Below are positions 12,346 through 25,563 of a stretch of 64,000 bases of DNA, in pieces. Position numbers and translations under genes: made by a program. Source of the DNA: Chromobotia macracanthus (Eukaryota > Chordata > Actinopteri > Cypriniformes > Botiidae); the NCBI GenBank assembly GCA_036877525.1, contig JAZGTH010000002.1, positions 10,648,501 through 10,712,500 of the forward strand. The letters run 5' to 3'. Under the pieces are notes generated by a model that did not search any database, was not told the origin of the DNA, and saw only the letters and a list, made by a program, of their open reading frames with translations. Positions within the stretch are counted from its first letter, which is position 1, and every line of letters starts with the position of its first letter.

Positions 12346-14402
12346 ACAAGGTGTGTGGTATTGTATGTATATTTTTAATTAGTAGCTTTGCTTTTCTTAG
12401 GGGAAAGACATTTCAGACCGAAAGAAAGAGAAATTGTGTTATTAGGTCTACATATGTGGGGCAGGGCAAGGCCTTGAGCGCAAAGCATGCTGGGAAATGA
12501 ACAGTATGTGAGACAGAGCTCTGTCACTATCCCTGCAGGCCAGACAAACACAGTAGTATCTGAGCAGCAGGTGTGTCCTAAACACCAGGGTCAGACACTA
12601 CCTGTGGTCCTACTAAACATTTTTATTAGGCCACACTGGCTCGGTGGACAAATGAATCACTTTTAACATGCCATATATTAGCTAATCATATTTTAGCTGT
12701 GGTTATATAGACTGCTAATGTGCATTTGTCTCATATTTAAGCCCTCTATCATACAAGCCAAATATGTTTATATTTATCTAAATATATGTTATGTTATGTT
12801 TTTTCGAGCTATAATCCATGTATAGCTACGTAACTTTTAAAGGTCAATTCGCAGCGTTTTTATTTCTCCTCTGAATTTTAGGAGAAATGTCTGAGACAGA
12901 GTTCAGTGAAGCATAACTGAGAATTCTATTACATCTATTGGGCTTTGAAAGAGCAACCTAGGGGGCTGGACAACACTGCCTAAACCAATGTACAGTGTTA
13001 ACCTCACTGCAGCTGAAGGTGTTCAGGGAAATAAAAAGGACAACTGAGGCTTTGAACATTTTGGGCTGAAGTGAATTTGAGGGGGTGTCTGATGCTCATG
13101 ATAAGGCACTTATGTTCGGATCCTTTCACAGGTAAATGGCAATATGCAATTATGAAGATGTCACGCTGATAATAGTGCTTTAAAAATGAGGTCACTTATC
13201 TACATCCATGTGTATAGACACACTGTGCAAAATGTATACTTTTAAACTCTCTCTCTGTCTGCCTCTCTCTGTCATAGCAAATGGTTATAAATGGGTTCAA
13301 ATATAAGGTTTCGATATAATCAAATGGTTCAGACCTGTACATTGTACATTGAGTGTTCCCTAAAGCCGGGGATACACTTAACAACTAGCTAAAACATTCT
13401 GCAAGACTGCAGTCAACATATTTAAACATTGTTTCCATTGACTGGAGCAGATTCCAGTCTTTGAAAGTCAAAGAGAGGCACAAACCTAACAAATGAGTCA
13501 GTCCGGTACACAACACACTTAACGACTGGACATTCTGCAGAACCAACAAATCGGTCGATCTGTGTGCTGATATAGACGAGCTAGCTCAACATTACAGCCC
13601 TGTTATTTCTCAGTTATACATTCTTTTATATGTACATAACACTTATGTACATAAATATGTACATACATACACATAAAATATGTACATTATACCAAAATAT
13701 TAATACAGTAATCACAAATTCAAACATCTTATCTAGATGTTTGTTTACCCCGTACACCTCATTTTTAACTACTTAGTTGTTGCCCTTATCTCATTCTCTC
13801 TATGTACTGTCTTTATGGCAGTGATGACATCATCGATCGCAGGTGCCAGTTTTATTTATTTATTAAGATATTTGTGAGATACTAATATGATTGACATACA
13901 GCATGTCATGGTTCAGACATTGTTTGGGCCAGAAAATGTAGAAAACAGTTATTTTCACCAACAGCATGCGGATACTGACACCATAATGAATCCATTAATA
14001 AACTCCCTGTGTGAGAAGTGTTGCAATTTTTATGAAGGCCGGCTTCTCATTAAATGGACATTATTAAGCATAGAAGGGAGCTTCGGTCACTCCGTTCACA
14101 TTTTGTTACACATTTCATTTTTCATATGTTGTGCTCGCCTGACACCCTCACAATCACCAGTCATAAGTCAAACACTGTCTTCTTACATTTAAATGTAAAG
14201 GGGTAAATGAAAATTCTGTCATGCTTTATGATAATGTATTCATTCAGTCATTTATTACTATACCAACTCAATATCCTGTTTAAGACAAACAGTGATTTTT
14301 TTAAAGAAAATTGTTTTAAAGAAAATGCAATTGATGTACAATGAATGGAGCTGGGAAAGCAACAGCAACCAAAAGTATCATAAAAGTGATATGACACTCT
14401 TT
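12346..14402. other. geneless stretch
   Basis: No gene recognised. Around 13,620-13,690 there is a cluster of TGTACATA-like words. Confidence 0.5.
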
Positions 14403-14660
14403 AAAAAAGGTGCCTCACAATACCATTGAGCAATTTTTAGCTGTATGGTTCCATATAGAACCTTTAACATCTGCAGAACCTTTCTCAATAACAAAAGGTT
14501 TCACAAAAGGCTTTTTGTAGTTGAAAAAGGTTCTTTAGAAGGTAAAAAAAAAGGTAAGAAAGATGTTTATTTTAAGAACCTTTGACTAAATGGTTCTGTG
14601 AGGAATCAAAAATGGTTTTAATGGCATTTCTACGAAGAACTGTAATTTTTAAAAGTGTTC
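14403..14660 (+). mobile_element. GGTTC-rich MITE
   Basis: Repeated GAACC/GGTTC blocks (TGGTTCCATATAGAACCTTT, AAGAACCTTTGACTAAATGG) form an imperfect palindrome found as a dispersed repeat in many teleosts. Confidence 0.6.
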
Positions 14661-15303
14661 GCAGCATTACAGTCTTGTGAAGTCATACGATAGCTTTGAG
14701 TAAAAAACACACCAAAAGTTATTATTCATTGGTAATTCTCCTCGTCTGTAAAATATTCACTCGAACTCTGAATAATCTGATTTAAAAGTATTAGTACTGT
14801 ATTAGTAAGGAACATTTAATTCCTAAATCAGACATTTCTGTGCCTACCACGTCTCTCATGAATATGCCAAGGGATCTAGGGCAGATTCCGGCCTAAGATG
14901 TCGGAATTTATTAAAGAAGCTTATTAAAGCTTGTTGTCAAATGTCTCTTCATTACTTTCATTATTGTTATTATAGTCTTTTGTATTGGATTTCCTCGTTA
15001 CTATGAATGTATTCCAAATGAATATGAAGATGTTTCTGCCAATTAATCCTCATTAGGATTGAACTCATCTGTCTGTTGTGCTTGGGCTGCTCCACATACA
15101 CAAGGGCTTCATCGTGAGCAGTAAACATGTTCTTGCAGATATTTCCAGATCTAAATATGCTCATTAACAGCATTCACAAAGCACTAATCATCCTTACCAG
15201 AGCGAGAGAGCAAAGAAGAGAGAGAGAGAGATCATTGTATTATGAGTTATTGCTTTAGTGTAGGAGGAGAGAGGGGCGTTTGACTATCGACTGAGGGTTA
15301 TAA

Positions 15304-15768
15304 TCTCTTTTCAGTTGATGCTCACTCACTAATATAATAACTACCATTTACGTTTCTCTGCCCTCCCGACAGGTCGCGGTAATGACATCATAAACGGGTA
15401 CACCGTAAACGTTGGCTAATTTTTTTCACCCTTCCTATTCTGCACATCACTGACAGGGTCTCTTCTCAGTTGATGTTTACTCACTAATATAATAACTACC
15501 ATTTACGTTTATCTGCCCTCCCGACATATCATGGTAATGACATCATAAACGGGTACACCGTAAACGTTGGCTAATTTTTTTCACCCTACCTATTCTGCAC
15601 ATCACTGACAGGGTCTCTTCTCAGTTGATGCTCACTCACTAATATAATAACTACCATTTACATTTCTCAGCCCCCCCGACAGGTCGCTGTAATGACATCA
15701 TAAACGGGTAAACCGTAAACGTTGGCTAATTCTTTTCACCCTCCCTATTCCTCACATCACTGACAGGG
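15304..15768 (+). repeat. 155-bp tandem repeat, three copies
   Basis: Three head-to-tail units starting near 15304, 15459 and 15614, each with CAGTTGATG, TAATATAATAACTACCATTT, ATGACATCATAAACGGGTA and CATCACTGACAGGG at a constant 155-base spacing. They differ only by scattered substitutions. No open reading frame runs through them. Confidence 0.9.
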
Positions 15769-16115
15769 TTGCTGGTATTAAGGCTAAAACGGCAACAGAA
15801 GAGAAACTCTAAAAGTCAATGAGGCACACATGCACAGTGTGATGGAGGTGATGATGTCGTCTCCTTAAGCATCTGCTTTCTGTTTACGTTCATTCGCCTC
15901 TTAATAGAGCTCAGCAGCCTCTTCTTACTGCGTGCACCGCACGGGGAAATTAGGAGAGACAGAACTTTCCTACCTTTACACGATCGAGATAACCGAGCCA
16001 TTACAAGAGACATAAATGCATTCATATGACAGCAAAAGAGAGCAAGCGAGAGAATTCTAAATGTGCATGTATATGTATTAGTCTCGCTTGGTGTTGAGGA
16101 TGTTTTGATGTGTTG

Positions 16116-16261
<146 letters not shown>

Positions 16262-16996
16262 TAGAGATACTGCAATATATTACATCATCACTTAATGAGT
16301 CTCTCAGTGTTGTTGCACAACATTCCAGCCTACACCAACAGCTATAAACACAGGCTAATTTTGCATCGCTATCCTCCATAGCCACTTTAATTGCAGACAG
16401 ACAGTCAGAACTACTATCCTGACTGGCTTAACTGAAGACACTGTGTGTGTGTGCCTCTGTGTGTGTGTCTGTGCCTGCATGTGTGTGTGCGGGGAGGGGG
16501 TGTCTGTGACTCAAATAGTCCCCCTGGAACACTTAAGTATAATATGAGGTACGGATATTTGGAACAGGAGAACAAAAGACAATTAAACTGAAAATGAAGA
16601 GACTCTGCCTTTCAATTAAATGTTCTCCTGTCAGCATCACAAACCAGAATTGGGCCATTTATTGGGGGTGGGGTGGGTGTTGGGGGGTGTCTGAGAAATG
16701 GGACACCACCCACAATTCTCTTGGTTCAGCACCAACTGCTGGCGGCCCAAAAATTAATGTGATATTGTCTTGTGCTAGACGTAACTGTTCAGTCCAAAAC
16801 TGCCACCAGCTATTCAAAATGGCAGAGGAAGTTATTGAAGCTCTGTTTGTGTCCCTGTGGTATGTTGCACACGTGTCTGTTAGAAAATATTAAATCAAAT
16901 AATGCATTTGCTGAGGTTTATGCTGCATGTTTAGGTGCTTAAATGGTCATTTGATTATTCATTAAGATCTCTGCCTGGCAAAAACCAACAAGTGGA

Positions 16997-17289
16997 CAGC
17001 TAACAGTTTTAGGTAGTAAGTTTCCACTAAGTAAGTTTTAGGAACATTCAAAACATCCAGTTTTTTAGACATTGTATTAACGTTATCGCTTGGTTGTGAG
17101 AACATTATTCAAGCTTTTTTTTAATTGTATTGTTTTTAAAACGCTCCAATAACAACTTATGAATAACATTTTTGTTATACAATTTATAATGTTAAACTTC
17201 TACTAATGTTACTGCAAGAACATTTTCAATAACTGAGAAGTTTTAGAAAACGCTAGCCAATGTTCTAAGAACGTTTCCTGTTAGCTGGG
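16997..17289 (+). mobile_element. MITE family A copy 3
   Basis: Both ends present (CAGCTAACAGTTTTAGG and CCTGTTAGCTGGG), with the internal TTTAGACATTGTATTAACG block. Confidence 0.8.
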
Positions 17290-18131
17290 ATAATGTATTT
17301 CAAATTTTTTCTGGGTTCAACTTCAGATGTTCAAAATATTCATGTGCTCAAAGCAGCTGCTCTAAAAGCAGACTAGTCCATCCTCTGAAGAAACATTAGC
17401 GCAAACAACAGCTGACATGATTTTAAGAATTCCCCTGCCTCTGGACACTGCTTTCAAACTATGCCACAGAATTAATAGCAGTATAAAACTTTATTGAGGA
17501 CAGAGCCCTGGCACATTCGTTTCAGGCCACAGTACAAATATAGTTGACAGTTAAAAAGAATGATGAAATCTGAATGCAAAAACTTATGACTTAAATCATT
17601 CCCAACTTAATGCAGATCTGCAGGAGCACATGACTAATAGCAGGTGTCTTATAAGATGGTTTAGCGCATGTTAGGTTTGTACTGTTTCGCAGTGTTCATA
17701 TGCTAGCACAGCTGGAGAAATCTGTCGTTTTTTTGTGAAGACAACAGGAGAAAAGTTGTTACCCACTCAAAACTTAACAGAAGTAGATCTGTGTCTCTGG
17801 AACGTTCCAGAGTAAATTGTGCCATTTCCCTCATTGACACAGTATCAGCACTGATAGCTTTTGCCCAGAGACATTTTTGCAGTTTCACAAATTAATTCTT
17901 TGTACTGGAGCTGTCACAATTTAATTGAACTAAAATACCCTATCAGGGCAAAACCTGAGAGCACCTTTAAAATGTACTTGTCCTCATTTAATTCCTCCAT
18001 TAACTTGAAAGGCTCTGAGGGTCTAATAAAGGTCCTAGGTTGTTATAGGTTGTCTTATACTAGAGCTTTTCTGTGTAATAAAGAAAAAAGCAACAGAACC
18101 ATAGTTTTTAAAGCATATATTTGAGAGTTAC

Positions 18132-18194
18132 ATTTAACAATTTTAGGTGGTAAGAATGTTTTCCTAATGTTGTAAGAACATTCCCTGTTAGCTG
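18132..18194 (+). mobile_element. MITE family A copy 4, internally deleted
   Basis: Only about 63 bases: both family termini are joined with the middle missing (AACAATTTTAGGTGG through CCCTGTTAGCTGAG). Confidence 0.65.
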
Positions 18195-18477
18195 AGATAT
18201 TGCTCAACATGACTGATGTTGGTTGACTCAGGAAGTCTTGCTGGATAAAATGCTGAAAACACCAACATACCAGGCCATCGGAGAGCAGCTGCTATTTTTT
18301 CAGCATGGTCTGAGAAATATGTGTTTTTGCAAGTGGGTATAGTCATTCTGAGCTCTACCGAGTTATGAACTACAAATGTAAGTTTCTCAACACGTTTCAA
18401 ATAGTTCACATCTGTAGGAGCAACAAATCTCTGTTTTTGCAGCTTCCATTGGTCTCTGGTTCACCACTTTCGCTCCT

Positions 18478-18484
18478 CTCTCTC

Positions 18485-18520
<36 letters not shown>
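18478..18520 (+). repeat. (CT)n microsatellite
   Basis: Near-perfect CT dinucleotide run with minor interruptions. Confidence 0.9.
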
Positions 18521-18522
<2 letters not shown>

Positions 18523-20637
18523 TCTCGCTAACCAAAGCTGATCTGTCTGCGGAACTAAAGTCTTTGTGTTTGCGGATGACGGCTCTTTCTCTCCCTGCTT
18601 TCCCATCACTCACACATGTTGTATAACCTCAACAGTCCCTGGCCAGAACACAAAGCTTTATCTGCCTTACAGTGAAAAGAAAAATTACCGATGAAAAAGA
18701 AAATCCTGCATTTTAATGCGTATGTATGAAAATCTGGCAGCTCCAAGCATAGAAATAGAGAGAACTCCCACACACGCCCACATATACACTGCAGAGTGAA
18801 CAGACCCGTAGCAGCCTGTAAGGTCTCTCTCTGCACAAACACATAATGTACACTGTATGGAAACTCAGGGACAGAGAGCCAGAGCAACAGTCAGAAATAC
18901 AAGAATACAATACGGCCCACTCACATGATCATGCATATATTAAATTGCCTTGTGCTTTCTATAGAAGCACTAAAAGTGTTGATCCATTGTTTTGTAGATT
19001 CTAATGACCTTCACAAAGCTGATATTTCACCTTTGTATTTCTTTCTTTCTGTTTATAGCCTGTAGTTTCTATTAGTGATGCTGAATGCTTGTTAATAACA
19101 GAGAGTCAGACGAAGCTATTGAACTCTGATAAAAAATGGGATATTTTAAATGAGATACAGTCAAAACTATTTTTATACCTTCCAGAATATTTAAATTCTG
19201 TAAGGATTTTTTTTTACAGTCTGTTAACTTATTTTAGGGGCTATTGATGTTATAGACTACATCTAAATGTCAACGTTAACATTTCTTAAAATATTAATAA
19301 TAACTGTCATGGATCGCTCTATTGTACATTTAGAATTCGTGACTTTCTCCAGCTAGCTGTTTAAATTCAGCTGCTCGAAATTCAAACGAAATTAAAAACG
19401 CCTTTTTAAAAGCACATTTTTAATTTCAAAAGTACATTTGTGATGTTGCTATGTATGAAAAGTCTCAAAACATATGTTATTTATCAAAAATAAATTACCA
19501 TCATTCCCTTAAAACACATGGGCATGCAAGAGATGGCTCGACAGAAGCTTTCTAACAAAAACATAATAAATAAAAAATCACAAGCTAAATTTTTGAGAGC
19601 ATTCCATGCATTGTTTTTAAGAACCGTTTCAAGATTTTTAAAATTATGATGCTCTTACAGGACCCTGAGGGTCCTCTTTGATTTTCTCAAATGACATTAA
19701 GTTTGAATGATTGTAGGGCTCATGGTGTGAAAAATAAAAACATACAGTAATGCCCAGGGGAAAAGATCCACACCAACTGGGATTAGAGAGGATGAAATCA
19801 GAACGACCTTTTTAGTTCTCGGTGTATTCCCTGTGTCTGCCTCATAAAAACACAGCTGAAAGAAGGCCATCTGACATTTATGAGAATGGTTCGATGCTTC
19901 TGTTACACACATAACACTTTACTTGAATGTGCTACCAGTGGCTTTGTTTAATTCTCTGTACTGAAATTCAAAAGCACTTATGCAACGTGTTCAAAGCCTC
20001 TAAAACAAATGACTATAACACTTTCCCAGGTATGCGAATGCAGCTGATTTCTACACGTCTCAAATTTAAATGTAATGTTTAAACAGGTAAGTGTTGCACA
20101 TGTTTCACAGTTGTGAAGAACCGTGTTTTGCGTCAGTAGCCTAATTCTGTGGATTCCTTCTTTGAGGTGTTTGTCTGACAATGTTGACAGGCTAAATAGA
20201 CCGTCATGTGTAATTTATGCTGCACGCATCCGTTTGCATGCTAAAACTCGCATTTATTCATCTGAGATGGGGGAGGAGGCTTGAATAATTTCATAATCCA
20301 TGCCCTGAATCCAGCAGAACATCACACAGTCTTTGTGCTAAGAGGTTTGGTATTGACTCTCTTGCGTCTTGGTTTCATATTCAGCTTTTGTTTTGTTTTC
20401 CATTTGTCTCAGCTGCGTCTTCCTGCAAACAACTTCATTAAAAGTGAAGCAAAGCGTGCATCAATTTTTAAACGTTCTTTTTTAAAAACAATCACATTTA
20501 TTTTTATTTAACTTTCCATTGGATTTTAAGGACAGTATAGAATAAGAAACATGACACAGATGTTTCTGTTTCTTTTGGCAGTGGAATTTGAAAGGTGGTT
20601 TTAAATGTATCAAAACTGAATACAGAATATGGGTGTA

Positions 20638-20890
20638 AAAACATTTCCCTAACATTTCCATTAAGTAACAAAAGTGTTTAATATGTAATTTTGAATGTTC
20701 TAGGAGCATTTTAATGATCTAGTTTTTTAGACATTGTATTAACGTTATTACTTGGTTATAAGAACATTTTTTAAAATCGCTTCACTAACAACTTAAGAAT
20801 AACAGTATTGATCGATGATATATAATGTTCAAAATTTTTTTACTAACATTACTGCAAGAGTGTTTCTGATAACATTTCCTGTTAGCTGGG
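20638..20890 (+). mobile_element. MITE family A copy 5
   Basis: Lacks the left terminus but keeps TTTCCATTAAGTAACAAAA, TTTTAGACATTGTATTAACG and the right end CCTGTTAGCTGGG. Confidence 0.75.
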
Positions 20891-21029
20891 TATGCATGTT
20901 TTCATACAGAATAATTGAGACCCTTTTAAAAGTGCCTACAGCTTCTCTGAAGGTTCCTGCCAGTGTGACATCTGAGTAATAGTGGTTCAAGTATCTTTAA
21001 ATTTTTGCAGTGATGCATTTTATAAGTCC

Positions 21030-21100
21030 ATGCATTTCTTTGGGAATTGAACCCATGACCTTGGCTTTGCCAGCACCGTGCTCTACCAGTTGCTGTGGGA
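21030..21100 (-). mobile_element. SINE head fragment
   Basis: On the minus strand, CTGGTAGAGCACGGTGCTGG followed by GGTTCAATTCC is a tRNA-like A-box and B-box pair. The usual tail is missing. Confidence 0.65.
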
Positions 21101-21841
21101 ACACGCCAACCTAGCATAAAAGTCTAAAAGATTAATTAGTTACAAAACAGTAAAATGATTTACACGCAAGTTCTTGTAAGGTTAAATGTCATCTACATGC
21201 CATTGTCGAAAATCTTTGATTTACAAAAGCTCTACCTTATGGTGAAAATGTATTATTCGTGTGGGGTTCATTACAACTGCATCTGAAATTATTTCTTTTT
21301 TTTTCTGTAGCAAAATACTTTATACCCCAATCACTGTGTATCCAAAGTTGTTTGTCTGGGTAAAGAAAACATAAGTATATGTTCATTATTCTGAAGAACA
21401 GCAGTCACTCTGAATTCAAAGGGCTTTGAGGAGGCTGTTTACAAAGTTCATAGATGTGAAAGGCTGAGAGAAAAGTCTTTTTATTTGAAAAAAAGGAGTA
21501 GCCAGAGCACTCTGGAGGGGGGAAAAGAACAGAGACTGTCTTACACATTATTCTGTACTCTCAAGGGTGCGTGTGTTTCATCCCAAAAACAGACACAAAT
21601 GCTTGTCATCTCTGTTGTCATGGCCTTCAACCAGTCTGCAGAATCACCTAGAGATGAGCTGGAACCAGGACAGGTAAACGAAGTTCTGAAAATGTGTGTA
21701 AGGCACTTTGGTCATGTGGCTCAAAGAACTATGGGAAAGTTCACTCTTCTTTAAGTGACCTTATCATCTTTATACCTTTATACTGCACTTAGTGACAGCA
21801 CTGAAAAAGAGAAATAGAGAAAAGTGTGTGTGTGTTGTGTT

Positions 21842-22118
21842 CTTGTTTTTCTACATATTTTTTCCATTATGGGGACCAAATGTCTCCCAAGGATAGTAAG
21901 TCACACTCCCATATTATGGGGACCAGCCAGAGGTGCCTACGAGGGAAACTGATTATGAAACATACTAAATGTTTTTTTTTTTTTGCAAATGTAAAAATAC
22001 AAAAAGGTTTCTGGGTATAGTGTGAGGGTTAGGGGATAGAATATACAGTTAAAAAGGAATATACAGTATAATAGTCATTATGTCTATGGAAAGTGCCTAC
22101 AAAGTATAGAAACCTAAT
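21842..22118 (+). mobile_element. TGGGGACCA dispersed repeat, copy 2
   Basis: Same order of blocks as the 12.2-kb copy (TTATGGGGACCAAATGTCTC, ATGGGGACCAGCCAGAGG, GAGGGTTAGGGGATAGAATA), and it continues to ATTATGTCTATGGAAAGTGC. Confidence 0.62.
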
Positions 22119-22151
22119 GTGTGTATGTGTGGTGGGCTGTGGTGGAGGGTG

Positions 22152-22176
22152 GTAGAGAGAGAGAGAGAGAGAGAGT
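22152..22176 (+). repeat. (GA)n microsatellite
   Basis: Short GA run inside a GT/GG-rich segment that follows the 21.8-kb dispersed repeat. Confidence 0.85.
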
Positions 22177-24124
22177 GCAAAGGGAGTGGGTGGGCAAGAA
22201 TTACCATGGAATAAATAACAGGGCTGCCAACAGATAACAGACCAATTCAATCTCCCTTTCTCACCCGCCGGCAAAAGCAAAACAGAACATGGGATGCTTT
22301 CCAACGTCACCACAGTAAAAAAGCTCTCAGTTTCCTCTCTCTGCCTCTCATTGACAAGCCACATCTTTTTCACATTGGCTTTACATATTAACAAAGTCGT
22401 CTTTGTGAGAGTGTCATGATTTTCCATTTACATACATACACACTCGCCTGGCTGCGATCCCTCAACAGTTTGGTTACATCACAGAAACCTTAACAAAAGC
22501 CACTAAAAAACTGTTACAAATTCTCAGATTCCCAGATTGTCTGGGAATGTTCAGCTATGCACACAGAAGAACATCCTGAGAGACTGAAAGAATATTTTTC
22601 TTCATTTTGTTGACAAAAAACACATAGTACAGCTACACATTTTAGTCGCTTTATTCAGTTACGCCCATAGGTAAAGTTTGTAACGGCATGCCTGGAAAAG
22701 AATTGTTTCTTCACGGTTTATAAACTGTCCCGATGGAGAAGATGAAGGTGGTGGCCCTGAATCTGAGCTTGGCTTTTAAGGTGCATTGTGGGAAAAGACG
22801 GCACTCAAGTAAAAAGCCATTTATCCCTTTTACGAATCCACCTCGTAATTTATGACCGCGCATATGAAACCTGTGTGCTTCGAGTGGCAGCGTTTCCTGA
22901 GTGCATGCACTATAGTGCTTGGTAAATCAACATGACTGCTAACAGAGGACACTGTGTACAAGCCATCAAAAAAAATGGCACACTTTTGGCATCCTCCTTC
23001 AGGGAAGCTGTGCAGAACAATGTCTCGTAAAAAAAACACCATATGTACATTATGTACCATTCTTGAGTAAAACACAGGTGGATAATAGCACCATAAATTA
23101 TTTGTAGCACAAAGTAGAATCTGAGGAATTATTAAAAACACCAACAGCTCAAATTATGTCTTTTCTTCCACTTCCTATGACAGGCAACTTTTAATGAGTG
23201 CTGATGTATTGTGACTGACGTTTTGTCTTGTGACTGATGTATTGGCTGTGATAATCAGAAGGTGTGTCAATCTGAGTACGATTGTGCAGCTCGTGAGACA
23301 GGTGCGAACCGGGAAATGAGGCCGGTAAAGTGACAAAGCAATTACAGAAATGTGACCTGTTTCCTCATGCAGACACATGCCGAAACAAGACCAACCCACT
23401 GTTCAAATGCAACACATCCGACGTCTCCACACATTTCTGCCGCCAATTTGTTCATCAGCTTAATTGAGCAGAAAATATACAATGGTGAGTCCTTGGATAT
23501 ACATTAAGTGACTTTTCATTCATTGGTGTTGTACAGTATGTCAATGCAAGTAACTTTCCATTTTTCAGGAGTATGACAGTGGCTCAGCTGCCCTAAAAAT
23601 AATGCAATGTTTTTCAACAAGTAGCAAAAAACGGTATCTTTTGTTAACAAGTTGCAATGTAGCGTGTAGATTCTAATGCACATGCAGTGTTGCACAGAGT
23701 CAGCTGAGGCAATAGTAAAACACTTTGTTCCTTTGTTCCCAAATTGTTCTTTGTTCTGTATAGCATTGTGGCATCATATCTATTTTAAATCAGTTTCAGA
23801 CAGTTCATGTTAATGAATCGATTTTAAAATAATTCACCAATTTATTTGAGTCTCAGTAGGTTTCCTCACGAGGTTTTACATCGTCTTTTACTTATGTAGT
23901 TAAATGCTGCATTTGACCATGTTTTCAACTCGCATATAGAAACTGGAGTGTTATACGTTTATTAGTTATTTCTGTAAATTGAACTGTTTAATTTAAAGTG
24001 TCACTCTGTTTGATATTCTCATAGTTCTTATGCCTCATTAAAACTGCTCTGATTACAAAAATGTTATATACTCCGAAAAACATGAAGGTTTTTCCAGTTT
24101 TCCAGTCTTTAATGTAGTTAAATT
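22177..24124. other. geneless stretch
   Basis: No gene or repeat family recognised. Confidence 0.5.
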
Positions 24125-24252
24125 ACATTTTATATTTACATTTATTCATTTAGCAGACGCTTTTATCCAAAGCGACTTACAAGTGCGGAATACAACAAGC
24201 GAGTGAACCTGAAGAGGCAACTAGACACAATAAGTGCTCACAATACAAGTTT
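24125..24252 (+). mobile_element. SINE-type tail fragment
   Basis: ATTTACATTTATTCATTTAG, GCAGACGCTTTTATCCAAAG and CGACTTACAAGTG form the standard fish repeat tail. It directly abuts the left arm of the large inverted repeat. Confidence 0.65.
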
Positions 24253-24564
24253 CAAGAAGCCCAGCAAAACCTTACCAGTCTAAACTACCAAAAAACTACC
24301 AGTCAAAAGTGAGGAAACTTGGAATTGGCTGGTTGTTAAAACCTTTTGATTTAAAGCTTAAATGCTTAAAAATATTTTTTAGACAATTATAAATTCTGTC
24401 TGTACAGTCTGAAGTTATGTACAAAATAAATATTTGAATATATTTTTTAAAAGTGGATTAGTTGGACTAGATAGTGAAGGAAAAGCAGCCTACAAAGCAT
24501 ACATGGAAACTCCTTCAAAACTGTTGCATCCCATAATGCACTTTATCCAAATTTTGACTGGCAA
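24253..24564 (+). repeat. left arm of large inverted repeat
   Basis: 312 bases whose reverse complement occurs at 25235-25563, from CAAGAAGCCCAGCAAAACC to AATTTTGACTGGCAA. The arms differ by about a 26-base gap and a short replaced segment, otherwise nearly identical. Confidence 0.9.
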
Positions 24565-25234
24565 AAAATTCTTGTTAATAGATTGCAGTGCAGTACAAGA
24601 GTAGCTTTACTGTGTTTTAATGATGAATTATCAGTAGCTTGTATCCTGGCAAACATTTGCCATTTTTTGACATGGCTGTTTGTGTTGATTGCTTGACATC
24701 TGTGTCCTGAAATCAGGCCACAGTTGAATCCAATTTTTGTTGGCATGAAGGTCAAGGGCCATGACAACACAGAGATACATCCATCTCAGGCCGTCTGTCT
24801 CGTTACGCCTGAGAGCTCTTGACTCACCGGCCCATGTCGAACGAGAGGTGCGATCAGGAACACGGGTGTTTTTCATGTGGTTTTTACACTCGCCCTTTTC
24901 TTTATTGTGTTTTTTTCCAGCCCTCCATCCCTTTTTGGTCTGTGAACTGTGATGAGGGCCATCTCCAAACTCACTGACCCTCGCCACACAAGACCTGAAG
25001 AATTAAGAGAGAAGAAGATTCCAGCTTTCCACATTATGGACGATCTCCCACTGTGAGTCCACTGGGGGAAGCACGGGAGCGGCTGCACTTTAAACACAGA
25101 CAGGCTGAAAGAGGCAGCTGACCCAAGATCCTTCAGTGCTCTGAAATGCTAAAGTGACAAAGAGAATTGCATTTAAATTCAATGAAGAGCTTTTTAACAC
25201 ATTAGGACTTTTTTAGATGGTTGATTAACCCTCA
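24565..25234. other. 670-bp spacer between inverted-repeat arms
   Basis: No coding exon recognised and no repeat family recognised. Higher GC around 24770-25100 than the surroundings. Confidence 0.6.
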
Positions 25235-25563
25235 TTGCCAGTCAAAATTTGGATGAAGTGCATTATGGGATGCAACAGTTTTGAAGGAGTTTCCATGTAT
25301 GCTTTGTAGGCTGGTCCATCTAGTCCAACTAATCCACTTTTAAAAAATATATTCAAATATTCATTTTGTACATAACTTCAGACTGTACAGACAGAATTTA
25401 TAATTGTCTAAAAAATATTTTTAAGCATTTAAGCTTTAAATCAAAAGGTTTTAACAATCAGAGCAACATAAAATCACATAAATTCAGCCAATTCCAAGTT
25501 TCCTCACTTTTGACTGGTAGTTTTTTGGTAGTTTAGACTGGTAAGGTTTTGCTGGGCTTCTTG
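25235..25563 (-). repeat. right arm of large inverted repeat
   Basis: Reverse complement of 24253-24564, with an extra stretch (AGAGCAACATAAAATCACAT) absent from the left arm. Confidence 0.9.

Larger units (their letters stand above)
17290..20637. other. geneless stretch
   Basis: Apart from the deleted MITE at 18132 and the CT run at 18478, nothing is recognised. Confidence 0.5.

Noticed and set aside
24631..24987. 118-residue minus-strand open frame inside the inverted-repeat spacer
   Set aside because: No transposase-like motif (no DDE pattern or zinc finger seen) and no known homology.
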